A stretch of 64,000 nt of DNA from Adiantum capillus-veneris (taxonomy: Eukaryota; Streptophyta; Polypodiopsida; Polypodiales; Pteridaceae), in the NCBI GenBank assembly GCA_014529385.2, contig CM043948.1, positions 20,831,951 through 20,895,950 of the forward strand, given 5' to 3'. This document shows positions 12,398-23,367 of this stretch, one piece after another (position 1 is the stretch's first letter; each line of letters starts with the position of its first letter). Under the pieces are notes generated by a model. The model did no database searches and was not told the DNA's origin. It worked only from the letters and a program-made list of their open reading frames with translations. Made by a program: the position numbers and the translations under genes.

Positions 12398-14038
12398 TGT
12401 CATAAAATCTAATATCTAACCAACCCAAATGATTTTCTCATATTAAATTGATCACTTAATGTGGGAGAATAAACTGGAACAAGTGTTAAGATATAGATAT
12501 GTGCTTATAGATCTATCTCAACACGGGGCCAATAGTAAAGGGGCCCAAATGGGAGATGGTCTATCAAGAGCAAGGCTAAACAATGGAGCATAAGACCTTA
12601 GGGTTAGCTTCATTGAAGACCTCCAATAATATGTGTAAAAGTCCTTTGACCTTAGGTAAGCTAGGGCTGAGCTTGAGGTGGGAACCCGGACCAAACTCGA
12701 GGTGCTTGTCGTGCTTGAGGTGCTTTTCCTGCTTGAGGTGATTGTCATGCTTGAGGTGCTTGATTAAGATTCTTGAGGTGCTTGACTGGCTCCATGCTTG
12801 AGGTGCTTGACTTGGTGCATGATTAAGATGCTTGAAGTGCTTTGAGAAGCTTGCCTGAGATGCTTGTGGGAACACCCCCTACTTCAAGTGCTTAGTCATG
12901 CTTGATGACTAAGGGGCTTGCTCATCCAAAGTCAAAAATATCCCTACAAGGAGGGGGGCGAGCCTACAAGGGGGGGGGGGGGGGGGGGATGAGAGAGAAC
13001 ACACACACACACACAAGGGAAGCCCTAGCTTGAAGAGGCAGCCAGGACACTTGTCAAGTTCCTCCTCATGTTGCCCTCATGGTGTGCCTGAAACCTATTG
13101 GTTGGCCACCCAAGGAGTCCAATGATAATAAAGGATATTTAATTAATTGATTTTGCATTTATCAAGTCCTCTCTCTCAAAGGGGAAAGGGGGACACTTGT
13201 CTCAAGGCTATCCCTGTTGCTTGTAATGGCTCTTGCTTGTGATTGGCTAGGCCTAGAGGGGTCCAATGAGCTTCAAGCATGAGCTACAAGGGGGGGTCGA
13301 CCCAAGCAAGCTAGGGGGGTGCTTAGGGGGTATACTCACCCACACACACTTACAAACACTCTCATTGTGTACTATGCAAAGTGCAAGAGCTCCCTCTCTT
13401 TCTCCAAGCAAGTAGAGGTTGAGAGCCTACTCCAACACTCTTGGCTATGGAGTGCAAATCCATCCAAGAGCCATGGTTCAATGCTTGAGCTTGCCATCTA
13501 TTTCTTCTTCATTACTATGCTATTATGTATGCTAGCACAAGAGTTATGATAAGTGAGGAACTAGCTCTTTCTCGTATGAAATGTTTCTTCTTCCTCTTCC
13601 CTACCCTCATTCCCTGCTAGCTCTCTCCACCTTCGAAGGTGTTTGAGGTCTTGGGACTGAGGCTTGGTATAGTTAAAGCTTTCTTCAAGTTTAGGTTATG
13701 CTATGATGGTGATGCATGAAGCTTTCCATCTTCATTGCTTCACCTAGGTCACAAGGAACACAAAGAATGTATTGTAACACGTCTCTCTTTATGGGAGGAA
13801 TCATAATACAAATGCCTATTGGAGGGGGGACGGCTCCACATAAATCCGGTCCTCAACTGTTGTCATGTTCTCTAAATTCTCTCTCTTGCAAAAGTATTGT
13901 CTATGCCAAGTTAACTAATTGCTATGATTATGTTGCTATCTTCAATTATGTCAACCCGCTATGCTCACAAAATCATTTCTTGAAAGTACTCTCATTAAAT
14001 TCCGCTACTCTCAAATTGAATAGGCAAATTTCATTACA
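12398..14038 (+). repeat. Left (5') LTR of the gypsy element
   Basis: It begins TGTCATAAAA and ends TTACA directly before the primer-binding site. It carries a cluster of repeated GCTTGAGGTG words near 12,680-12,860, a 19-base poly-G run near 12,970 and a short CA microsatellite. It should hold the promoter and poly(A) signal for the element. A truncated relative lies at 43,732-45,207. Confidence 0.93.
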
Positions 14039-14039
14039 T

Positions 14040-14052
14040 TGGTATCAGAGCA
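14040..14052 (+). other. Primer-binding site (initiator Met tRNA)
   Basis: TGGTATCAGAGCA lies immediately after the left LTR and is complementary to the 3' end of plant initiator Met tRNA, the usual primer for minus-strand synthesis. Confidence 0.93.
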
Positions 14053-14452
14053 TTTGGTTTCTCTTTTCTTGCTTAAGAAGAGAGGTCCTTAAGTAGCCTA
14101 TAAATGGTTGATGTTGTTAATTATAATAGAGTAAGTGGAATTGGGATCTAATATCGGTTTTGTTAAGCCCACTATGTGGGGGATGGTGCACACCTCGGGA
14201 GCATTGGACTTAATAATGGAGTCTTTTTAGACTTGCCTACGGCTTTACCATTATTGAGCCATAAGAAGTCCGAAAGGAGCTAGCCCTTGGCAACTCTGCT
14301 ATGTTAGACCTACTCCTCTACTCTCTATAATTAACCACTTTGAGCCGTGGGTGTAGATACTTAAGAGCCGATTTTCAAAGGCTAAGAGGAGTGGAAACTA
14401 AGGTTTTGTATTGCCAAAGCATACACTAAGTATAAACATAAATTTTGTTAAC

Positions 14453-16399
14453 ATGGCTGACAATAATCAAGAGAGTAGAATGAACATTGATAGATTTGAT
14501 TTTGCACATGAAGGTGCTAATGATGATGCTCCCATGTTTGTGAATTATCTCGTCACTAGGTTGCAACAAGCTATGGGCAACCCTGCTTTGCAAGCCGAAG
14601 TTACTCAACAACTTCGTGCTCATGGAATTTCCCTTCCTCTCCCAGAGGAGAGAGAGCTTAGGAGGCCTCTTGAAGAGACCTCCAAAAGAAGACTCTCTCC
14701 CATTCGAGAGGAGGAATCCAAAGAGAAATAAAGCAATGACAGTCTAAGTTCTTCTGAAGATGTGGCTCCACAAAGACGGCGGTCTAGACGATCGCCTACT
14801 CCTCCCAAGAGGAAAAGAGCAACCCATAGTCCTTCTCCTCATCACTCTGAAAGGCAAGAGAGGAAACAAAGGAAGAAAAGGGCTAGGAAGAGGTCACCCT
14901 CTTCTCCTTCTTCTTCACCTTCCTCCTCTTCCGATGAAAGTTATGGCTATTCTCCTAGAGAATACAAGAGGGGAGGACATCGAAAATCATTTCCTGCATG
15001 GCGAAGGTCACAAAAGCTAAAGAAGTTCAAGGAGGGAGGAAAGAGTATCTCTTTTCTCACCTATGATGGCACCTTTGGTGCTACCGACAAAGTGTTGGCC
15101 TTCATCCAACAATTTGATGCGGCCTTTGGGGACGAGGGCTTCACAGAGTCCTCCAAGCTACGCAATGTAGCTATGCACTTCCAAAAATCAGCTCGTCAAT
15201 GGTGGGCTAGCCTTCGTGGCAATGGAGAAGCCCCAAAGACATGGAAAACTCTACGAGTTTCCATCATGAAGCAATTTCTTCCAAGTGATACTAATGATAA
15301 AGTTCTTACCGAATGGCGCGGCTTGAAGCTCCTCTCTCATGAGTCTATCAACAAGTATGTAGAAAAGTTTTGGGATTTACATCTCAAAGCTACTGTCTTT
15401 CAAAAGATAGACTTTGTTGAGCAAAGACAGCAATTTTGTGCGGGATTACCTGTAGAGATGGCCGAATACATCAACTCTCAACGGCCCGGTACTATTACCG
15501 AAGTAATCCACCACACCATGGTTACTTCACGCATCAATTTCCATCAAGGGGCTAGACGTAATGTCAAGCCCATGGAAAACAAAGATAAAAATGATGCAAA
15601 GGGGAAATCCAATGCTCAAAATAATTCCCAAGGAACTTCAAACAACAACAATAACAACAACAACAATCGGTCCAAGGAGAAGGGAGTTTACAAAGGTAAA
15701 AACAAACTATCTCCTGAAGATCTTGAAGCTTTTCGCAAGGACCATAAGTGTTTCAAGTGTGGGGAGCAAGGACATGGCTATCGTTCTTGCCCCAAGAAGA
15801 ATACTTGCAATGAGAGTCCTAGGGATTCCACCATCGAAGCTCCAAAAGAGGATGCTCATTGCAAAGGATCATCACTTTCCTATGCGTGGGGAAAGGTAAG
15901 AGAGCATGATGCCTTCATCTTGTTTGACCCAGGCTCTACTCTCAACTTCATATCAATAGAGTTGGCCACCAAGTTGGGCATTCAAGCTTTTGAGATGGGA
16001 GATATAGTAACAGCTGATGTAGCTTTCAAGGGACAATTAGCCTCCATTACTCCCTTGATTGGGAAGTTGAGGCTTCATGTCCAAAGCTATGTCAACAAAG
16101 AAGACTTCTTCATCTCTCCTCTCCAACATCAAGATGTTATCCTAGGGGCACCATGGTTTGATCGCATGGCTGCCAACATGAAGTTCCCTGAAAGGAGAAT
16201 TTACTTCACCTACAGGGGAAAGAACATGTATATAGATGCTAGTGAGCGTGGTCGCACTATTCCACTTGTAAATCCTCTTTCTTTTGATAAATCAATGAAG
16301 AGCTTAGTTTCTGCGTACATTATTTATGTCAAAGAGACTCTAAAAGCTAATAATGTTTCATCAAATGAAAATGATAGGAATCAAGAAGAGTTAGACTAG
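14453..16399 (+). pseudogene. gag-protease of the gypsy element, one internal stop
   Basis: The likely start is the ATG at 14,453 (MADNNQESRMN). The frame is broken by a TAA at 14,729-14,731 and then stays open to the TAG at 16,397. The first part has a low-complexity, Arg/Ser-rich segment (14,770-15,000). It is followed by the retrotransposon gag fold with RQWWASLRG and by a CCHC zinc knuckle CFKCGEQGHGYRSC (15,749-15,790) that binds element RNA. The aspartic protease active site reads FDPGS near 15,925; the usual residue after Asp is Thr or Ser, so the Pro is unusual but is known in this plant clade by my recollection. The protease would cleave the polyprotein inside the particle. The next reading frame is shifted relative to this one. 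Confidence 0.9.
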
Positions 16400-16400
16400 C

Positions 16401-16799
16401 TTGTCTACTTTTCTAAAAGGATTCCAAGATGTGTTCATCGATGATATCCCTATGGAACTACCTCCAAAACGAGGGGATGATGACCATCGTATTGAGCTCC
16501 TTCCAAGAAGCTCACTGCCTAACAAACCTCCTTATCGAGTCTCACAAGCTCAACAAGAGGAGATTATGAGGCAAGTACAGGAATTGGTAGACAAAGGGAT
16601 GGTGAGGCCTAGTTCCTCTCCCTTTTGTTCTCCAGTCCTTTTAGTGCAAAAGAAAGATGGTACATACCGTATGTCTGTGGACTATCGAGCACTAAACCAT
16701 ATCACTATCAAAAATAGATTTCCCTTGCCTCGGGTAGAAGATCTATTTGATAAGCTACAAGGCTCTACCTACTTATCATCAAATAAGGATAGTGGATGA
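16401..16799 (+). pseudogene. Reverse transcriptase N-terminal part, cut by a deletion
   Basis: This frame is shifted relative to gag-protease and has no ATG start of its own. It encodes the linker and the N-terminal reverse transcriptase block with SSPFCSPVLLVQKKDGTYRM and VDYRALNHITIKNRFPLP. It ends in DKLQGSTY at about 16,772. The expected next block, which carries the first catalytic Asp, is absent, and the sequence jumps to YHQIRI in another frame. A deletion of about 25 bp explains both the lost residues and the frame change. The protein can therefore not form an active polymerase. Confidence 0.9.
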
Positions 16800-18612
16800 A
16801 GATATCCTAAAGACCGCGTTTTGCAGAACATTTGGTCTTTATGAATATCTAGTCATGCCTTTTGGCTTGACTAATGCACCAGCTACTTTCAATCGTCTCA
16901 TGGAGAAAATTTTTAGACCATATCGTAAATTCACTAGAGTGTTCTTTGATGATATCATCATCTACTCCAAGTCTTTGGAGGAACATAAGCAACATCTCCG
17001 AGTTATTTTTCAAGCCTTGAGGGAGAACAAACTTTTTCTCAACCAAAAGAAAAGTGAATTCTTCCTTCAAGAGATTCAATATCTAGGTCATATTATCTCT
17101 CACGATGGTATTGGTATGGATCCATCAAAGTTAGAGGTAATAAAATCATGGCCTAACCCAAGGAATCTATATGAGCTAAGAAGCTTTATTGGTATGTGTG
17201 CATACTATAGACGCTTCATAGTAAAATTCTCTCAAGTAGCAGGACCACTACACGACTTAACAAAGAAGAACGTTAAGTTTGTATGGACTGCTAAGGAGCA
17301 AAATGCTTTTGAAAAACTCAAAGAGAAGCTTACTTATCAACCAGTCCTCGTGCTTCCGGATCTCTCAAAGCCATTTGAGGTCCAATGTGATGCCTGTGGT
17401 GATTGCCTTGGAGCGGTTTTGCTTCAAGAAGGGCATGCCATAGCATATGAGAGCCGAAGGCTCAATAGTGATGAACGAGTCTTGGGAATTTATGAGAAAG
17501 AGCTTTTAGCTGTTCTACATGCCCTAGACACATGGAAGCACTACCTATTGGGGACTCCATTTATCCTACGAACCGACCACCAAAGTCTCAAGTATTTCAT
17601 GACGCAAACCAAGCTTTCCGACAAACAAATGAGGTGGGAAAATTTTCTTTCGCAATTTAATTTCCATATTGCTCACATAGCTGGTAAGCACAATCAAGTT
17701 TCCGATGCACTTTCACGACGACCAAAAGTTAATGCGGTGTCTATAGATACTCACAATGATCTATCCTCTATGATAGATGAGTATGCTACTGACCCTGACT
17801 TTAGAGACATAATGTCAGCCCTTGCTTTGGGGAAGAAAGAGGAACCATTCACCTTGCAGGATGGTTATCTTCTCCACGGCAATAGGCTATGTGTTACCCA
17901 TTCCCTTCGTGAGAAGGTTATGTATGAATCCCATGCTCCTCCATATGCAGGGCATAGAGGTATTCAACCTACTCTCCGAGGAGTAGAGACGTATTTCTAT
18001 TGGCCTACCATGAAAGTGGACATACAAGAGTATGTTTCAAAATGTGTAGTATGCCAAAAGACCAAGTATGATAGAGGGAAGCAACCTGGATTACTCCAGC
18101 CATTGCCTATTCCAAATTCACCATGGGAGAGTATATCCATGGATTTCATCTTTGGATTACCCAAGTCTATCCATGGGAATACAGGAATATGGACAATAGT
18201 CGACAGGTTTAGCAAGCAAGCACATTTTATTCCTGTCAAAAAGACTATTAAGGCACATCAAATGGCAACTCTCTTCATATCTCAGATTTTCAAGCACCAT
18301 GGATTACCCACATCCATCGTGTCAGATAGAGATCCTAGAATGACCAGTAATTTCTGGAAAGGTCTCTTTGAAAATCTAGGAACAAGATTGAATTTCTCTT
18401 CGGCCTATCACCCACAAACGGATGTCCAAAGTGAGATAGCCAATCTTACGATACTCGATCTACTCAAGACTTATGTTACCGAAGTAGATCAACGCTCACA
18501 ATGGGAAAAGTATTTACCTCTAGTAGAGTATGCCTACAATAATATTGTCCATACTTCTACGGGATACTTCTACGGGGAAAGCACCTTTCGAGATCATAGA
18601 GGGAAGACCTAA
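16774..18612 (+). pseudogene. Reverse transcriptase, RNase H and integrase of the gypsy element
   Basis: From about 16,774 the frame reads YHQIRIVDEDILKTAF and then MPFGLTNAPATF and the catalytic FFDD box (Asp codons 16,948-16,953). RNase H follows (QCDACGDCLG near 17,385, then YEKELLAVLHAL and LRTDHQSLKYF). Integrase has the HHCC zinc site (AGHRG, CVVCQ near 18,040) and the core with SMDFIFGLPK, VSDRDPRM and a Glu in QSEIAN, giving the D,D-E triad. These activities copy RNA, remove it and insert the DNA. The frame is lost at 18,564 by a 13-bp tandem duplication and stops at 18,612. Confidence 0.95.
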
Positions 18613-19234
18613 AAGTCCCTTGCTACTCAAAGTACATGGGAAGATCTTCGCCGCCGATGAGTATAGCCGTGACCTACAAGAATCTTTTCAAAAGATTAAG
18701 GAGGCTATAGCCATCTCTCAACAAAGGAAAAAAGTTGCTACTGATAAGCACAGAAGAGCCTTAATGTTCAAAGAAAATGATTGGGTCTTACTCAAGTTTC
18801 CTAAGGCTCGATTAAGGCAAACGACGGGCAAAAATCCTACGGGCCATCAAAAGTATTATGCTAAATTAGCAAAAAGATACTATGGTCCTTTCCAAATCTT
18901 GAAGCCCATCAATGAGATGGCTTATCAACTCATGTTGCCCAACCATTGGCTTATACACAATGCCTTTCATGTAAGCCTACTTAAGCCCTACAAAGGAGAG
19001 CCACCAACTGAACCAATTATTGAAGACCCTCCCGAAGTTGAAGACCAAGAAGAGGTGCTACAACCCGAAGCTGTCCTTCGGCATGAAGACAAGGTACTAC
19101 GACATGGTAAGATAATCCGACGGTATCTTATTAAGTTCAAAAATTATCCTTTTGAAGATGCTAGATGGATGCAAGGAGTACAACTTAAGGATAGTATGAA
19201 CCTTGTCAATGCTTACAATGCTACATTAGAGTAA
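18577..19234 (+). pseudogene. Integrase C-terminus with chromodomain-like end
   Basis: After the 13-bp duplication the polyprotein continues in another frame with [16 protein letters not shown], then DWVLLKFPK and [20 protein letters not shown], which is the usual integrase GPY/F region. The last about 60 residues ([20 protein letters not shown], then EDARWM) resemble a chromodomain, which in chromoviruses guides insertion toward particular chromatin. The canonical WKGY is here FKNY, so methyl-lysine binding may be weak or lost. The stop is at 19,232-19,234. Confidence 0.85.
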
Positions 19235-19594
19235 GCAAATGTACAAATTTCTTTTAAATGACTCATGTTTTTGTCTTATAAGACTAGTCCTCTTTTTAAT
19301 TGTGCACAAATTTAACTAGTATGCATGCTTAGAATCATGTTTGTGATGACGACGTCTCTCAAACACCAAGTAGAATTTGTCACTCTACTTTGGGAGAATG
19401 AAATGGACTAAAGAGCAGACATGCTTGCGGCAGCTAAGTCTCCCAAGCACCAAATGGATTAGTCATCCATCTTGGAAAGATGTCGTAGGGTAAAAAAGGG
19501 ATCCTCTACCCGCTAAGTACGATTGACTAATGACTAAGGCTTTATCTCTTCTACCTCATAGTCGAGGACGACTATGATTTCAAGAGAGAGGTAA
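19235..19594 (+). other. 3' untranslated interior and polypurine tract
   Basis: Non-coding interior between pol and the right LTR. The purine-rich CAAGAGAGAGGTAA at 19,581-19,594 abuts the LTR and is the likely plus-strand primer tract. The last 124 bp are duplicated upstream of the left LTR. Confidence 0.85.
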
Positions 19595-20193
19595 TTTCAT
19601 AAAATCTAATATCTAACCAACCCAAATGGTTTTCTCATATTAAATTGATCACTTAATGTGGGAGAATAAACCGGAACAAGTGTTAAGATATAGATATGTG
19701 CTTATAGATCAATCTCAACACGGGGCCAATAGTAAAGGGGCCCAAATGGGAGATGGTCTATCAAGAGCAAGGCTAACCAATGGAGCATAAGACCTTAGGG
19801 TTAGCTTCATTGAAGACCTCCAATAATATGTGTAAAAGTCCTTTGACCTTAGGTAAGCTAGGGCTGAGCTTGAGGTGGGAACCCGGCCCAAACTCGAGGT
19901 GCTTGTCGTGCTTGAGGTGCTTTTCCTGCTTGAGGTGATTGTCATGCTTGAGGTGCTTGATTAAGATTCTTGAGGTGCTTGACTGGCTCCATGCTTGAGG
20001 TGCTTGACTTGGTGCATGATTAAGGTGCTTGAAGTGCTTTGAGAAGCTTGCCTGAGATGCTTGTGGGAACACCCCCTACTTCAAGTGCTTAGTCATGCTT
20101 GATGACTAAGGGGCTTGCTCATCCAAAGTCAAAAAGATCCCTACAAGGAGGGGGGCTCCTACAAGGGGGGGGGGGGGGGGGGGGATGAGAGAG

Positions 20194-20224
<31 letters not shown>

Positions 20225-21233
20225 GGGAAGCCCCAGCTTGAAGAGGCAGCAAGGACACTTGTCAAGTTCCTCCTCATGTTGCCCTCATGGTGTGCCTGAA
20301 ACCTATTGGTTGGCCACCCAAGGGGTCCAATGATAATAAAGGATATTTAATTAATTGATTTTGCATTTATCAAGTCCTCTCTCTCAAAGGGGAAAGGGGG
20401 ACACTTGTCTCAAGGCTATCCCTGTTGCTTGTAATGGCTCCTGCTTGTGATTGGCTAGGCCTGGAGGGGTCCAATGAGCTACAAGGGGGGGTCGACCCAA
20501 GCAAGCTAGGGGGGTGCTTAGGGGGTATACTCACCCACACACACTCACAAACACTCTCATTGTGTACTATGCAAAGTGCAAGAGCTCCCTCTCTTTCTCC
20601 AAGCAAGTAGAGGTTGAGAGCCTACTCCAACACTCTTGGCTATGGAGTGCAAATCCATCCAAGAGCCATGGTTCAATGCTTGAGCTTGCCATCTATTTCT
20701 TCTTCATTACTATGCTATTATGTATGCTAGCACAAGAGTTATGATAAGTGAGGAACTAGCTCTTTCTCGTATGAAATGTTTCTTCTTCCTCTTCCCTACC
20801 CTCATTCCCTGCTAGCTCTCTCCACCTTCGAAGGTGTTTGAGGTCTTGGGACTGAGGCTTGGTATAGTTAAAGCTTTCTTCAAGTTTAGGTTATGCTATG
20901 ATGGTGATGCATGAAGCTTTCCATCTTCATTGCTTCACCTAGGTCACAAGGAACACAAAGAATGTATTGTAACAAGTCTCTCTTTATGGGAGGAATCATA
21001 ATACAAATGCCTATTGGAGGGGGGACGGCTCCACATAAATCCGGTCCTCAACTGTTGTCATGTTCTCTAAATTCTCTCTCTTGCAAAAGTATTGTCTATG
21101 CCAAGTTAACTAATTGCTATGATTATGTTGCTATCTTCAATTATGTCAACCCGCTATGCTCACAAAATCATTTCTTGAAAGTACTCTCATTAAATTCCGC
21201 TACTCTCAAATTGAATAGGCAAATTTCATTACA
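19595..21233 (+). repeat. Right (3') LTR of the gypsy element
   Basis: It is almost identical to the left LTR. It starts with TTTCAT instead of TGTCAT, so the terminal G is mutated. It has a longer CA microsatellite near 20,200 and lacks about 13 bp present in the left copy near 13,275. It ends TTACA at 21,233. Confidence 0.93.
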
Positions 21234-22119
21234 TTAAAAATAAATTTGGTAGAGGGAAAAAAGCTCGCTTATTGCCAAAAAGCACTCTCCCAAAATTTCT
21301 CGCCTAAAATAGGCAATCCCTAATGGGAACCTCACAATAGAGTGGATGATGACTTTCCAAATGCATATATGTTCTCAATTGAGATGATTCCTAGATGGTC
21401 AAAGGATCTAGTCACTTAGATGACAGTAGCACATATGGATTTCATTAACCTAATCACAAACACATGAACATGTTAATAAAGTTAAGTGATCACTTTTAAA
21501 AAAAAGTGATCGTGTTAAATGCTCACGTGGACTTCCTATTAACTTGAAAAAATCACCTAAACCAGTAGTCCTGTCGAACTTTTCCACATCTTGGTAGGCT
21601 TGCTAGCAAGATTTTGCCATATCCAAGGGGGCTCACCACAGAAAAATAATAGGTTGATGAGCCTTTGGTGGGTTATCAAGTCACCATTCATTGGCTTAAA
21701 TGTGATCATGTAAAGTGTAATATGTGAATATGATAATAACACATGGTAATCACAAAAAATTCATCGAATCATATGATTATTAAAATGCATATAGCGCAAG
21801 TATATTCACAAATTCCCCTTTCTATAACATCATGGCTGATTGCAAAATCGGTATGAGTTGTTGGAAGGATGATTATACCTCGAAAACAGAGATGAAATTC
21901 TACTATTGTGCATAAGCATAAAGGAATATGCTAGCTAGCCAAATCAAGCTGATACAACAGTACTTGGGATCCATTTTGCAGTGGAACCAACATTGAAATG
22001 ACTTACATGGCGACCAAAAATAGAGAAAGATATGCATGCCTATGTAGACATCTACTCCCAATGCAAGAGAGGACAACAAAGCTCTAAGCAAGGTTTTGTG
22101 TTTCTGCACCATTGCTCAG
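21234..22119. other. No gene recognised
   Basis: AT-rich DNA right of the gypsy element. No matching target duplication, promoter or coding exon was seen. Confidence 0.4.
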
Positions 22120-22338
22120 ACTGCCCATCTTGTGTTACTAGTGCGTAGATCCCTTGTATGCGCAGCATTTGGCATTGGCTTCTGGGGTAAAGTGCTTGCC
22201 CAGATAGGGATACATGCTTCCGTTGGCTCAACCCACCCTAAGGCAATAGCAAAGTCCCTCCTGACTGGGGAGTTTCCTTACACGCAAGAGAGGCGCCAAG
22301 AAATGGTCAAGGAAATTATGAGCTCCTCAGATGTATGA
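22120..22338 (+). CDS. Exon-like open frame, unknown
   Basis: Directly after an acceptor-like TTGCTCAG the frame stays open for 72 codons and ends SLLTGEFPYTQERRQEMVKE plus a few residues before TGA. The first half is hydrophobic (CAAFGIGFWGKVLAQIG). The amino-acid composition looks protein-like and the 3' flank becomes AT-rich. I do not recognise the family and found no upstream exon, so it could be a terminal exon left behind or a chance frame. Confidence 0.25.
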   Translation, partial: TAHLVLLVRRSLVCAAFGIGFWGKVLAQIGIHASVGSTHPKAIAKSLLTGEFPYTQERRQEMVKEIMSSSDV

Positions 22339-22631
22339 TGTAAAATCAACTTTTTAGAAGTAATAAAATATACTTTGAACAGTTTCTCCATCTTGTACAT
22401 TCTTTTCAATGTGACTCCCCAATCTTGTAAGTTGCAAAAATTGGTGATGTGTTTCAATAAGTTGTGTCTTATTTGCTTATAGTAACAACACAGTAGAAGT
22501 GGGATATTTGCTTTCAACTTACATTAATCTTGGGGACAGTACAAAAAACATCTGAGTGAAAAGAAGTGCAATTTGTACTCTCATGTTGCATTGAGATTTA
22601 CTTTCACTTAATCTAGCCTTTTTTGGGTACC
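22339..22631. other. No gene recognised
   Basis: AT-rich spacer before the fold-back element. Confidence 0.4.
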
Positions 22632-22881
22632 CTAAGGGGCAGACAAGGCTAGAAAGTGCAAAAAAAAGGGTGGCCACAAGGGCACGCATGTGAGCCATCC
22701 AACAATTTTGGATGGCTCACCTGCACGCCCTTGTGGCCACCCTTTTTTTTGCACTTTCTAGGATGGCTCACCTGCACGCCCTGGTGGCCACCCTTTTTTT
22801 TGCACTTTCTAGGATGTCTCACCTGCACGCCCTTGTGGCCACCCTTTTTTTTTGCACTTTCTAGCCTTGCCTGCCCCCCAA
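22632..22881. mobile_element. Fold-back element 1 with 51-bp internal repeats
   Basis: Outer arms CTAAGGGGCAGACAAGG (22,632) and its near reverse complement CCTTGCCTGCCCCCCAAG (22,864) enclose one inverted and three direct copies of a 51-bp unit. The unit contains GATGGCTCACCTGCACGCCC and ends GCACTTTCTA. The first inverted pair is separated by about 10 bases and would form a hairpin with a stem of about 50 bp. No coding capacity. It looks like a non-autonomous fold-back or MITE-type element. Confidence 0.8.
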
Positions 22882-23020
22882 GAACCTGGAAAAGGTGATA
22901 TGAACATGAGATTAAACTTTCCAAGCACATTATGCCTTCCTTCAATTCAACTTTCTAGTTCCCTGCACCAAAAGACCACATCACATTGTATCATGCTGCA
23001 TAAACAACTCGTTTCACTAT

Positions 23021-23154
23021 ATATCAACAAATTTGGTCACCTAAGGGGCAAATACTGATAGTTTTGGATGGCTCATCTGCGCGCCCTTGTGGCTACCCTT
23101 TTTTTTGCACTTTCTAGCAGTATTTTCCCCTTAGCTGACCAAATCTGTTGATAT
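23021..23154. mobile_element. Fold-back element 2 carrying one 51-bp unit
   Basis: Inverted arms of about 40 bp (23,021-23,061 and 23,115-23,154) both contain the CTAAGGGG/CCCCTTAG core. Between them lies one copy of the same 51-bp unit found in the element 140 bp away. Outer arms differ from element 1 apart from the core, so the two share a module rather than being simple copies. Confidence 0.75.
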
Positions 23155-23367
23155 TTGAATTAAATTTACCTCTTCATGGCTAGAAACACTTAACTTAAAA
23201 GAGATGGATAGTTTGAAAAGCCAAATGACCGTAGACAAAGACAGTAGACAACTCATAATCATTTTGTCATTGCAAAATGAGTGATTACAAAGAGAAGGGT
23301 GCTCAATATAAAAAAGGACGTGTGACTTTGGCTAATGCTTAAAGTCCCGTCACAATTGGCATGCAAG

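Larger units (their letters stand above)
12274..21233 (+). mobile_element. Ty3/gypsy LTR retrotransposon, chromodomain type, defective
   Basis: Two LTRs of about 1.64 kb (12,398-14,038 and 19,595-21,233) flank a 5.6-kb interior. The interior has a primer-binding site, gag with a zinc knuckle, aspartic protease, reverse transcriptase, RNase H, integrase and a chromodomain-like C-terminus, in the gypsy order. Another 124 bp of element interior precede the left LTR. The LTRs differ by few substitutions plus microsatellite length and a roughly 13-bp indel, so insertion is fairly recent. Four lesions in the coding part (stop at 14,729, stop and frame change near 16,397, deletion near 16,773, 13-bp duplication at 18,551) make it defective. 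No matching 5-bp target duplication is visible at the outer ends. Confidence 0.95.

Noticed and set aside
22632-22881. 51-bp direct repeats as a CRISPR array
   Set aside because: The units abut each other without unique spacers, sit in a fold-back element and the DNA is plant nuclear.
22649-22945. Repeated hydrophobic or Lys/Gly-rich frames across 22.65-22.95 kb
   Set aside because: They come from the 51-bp repeat units of the fold-back element and are not a protein gene.
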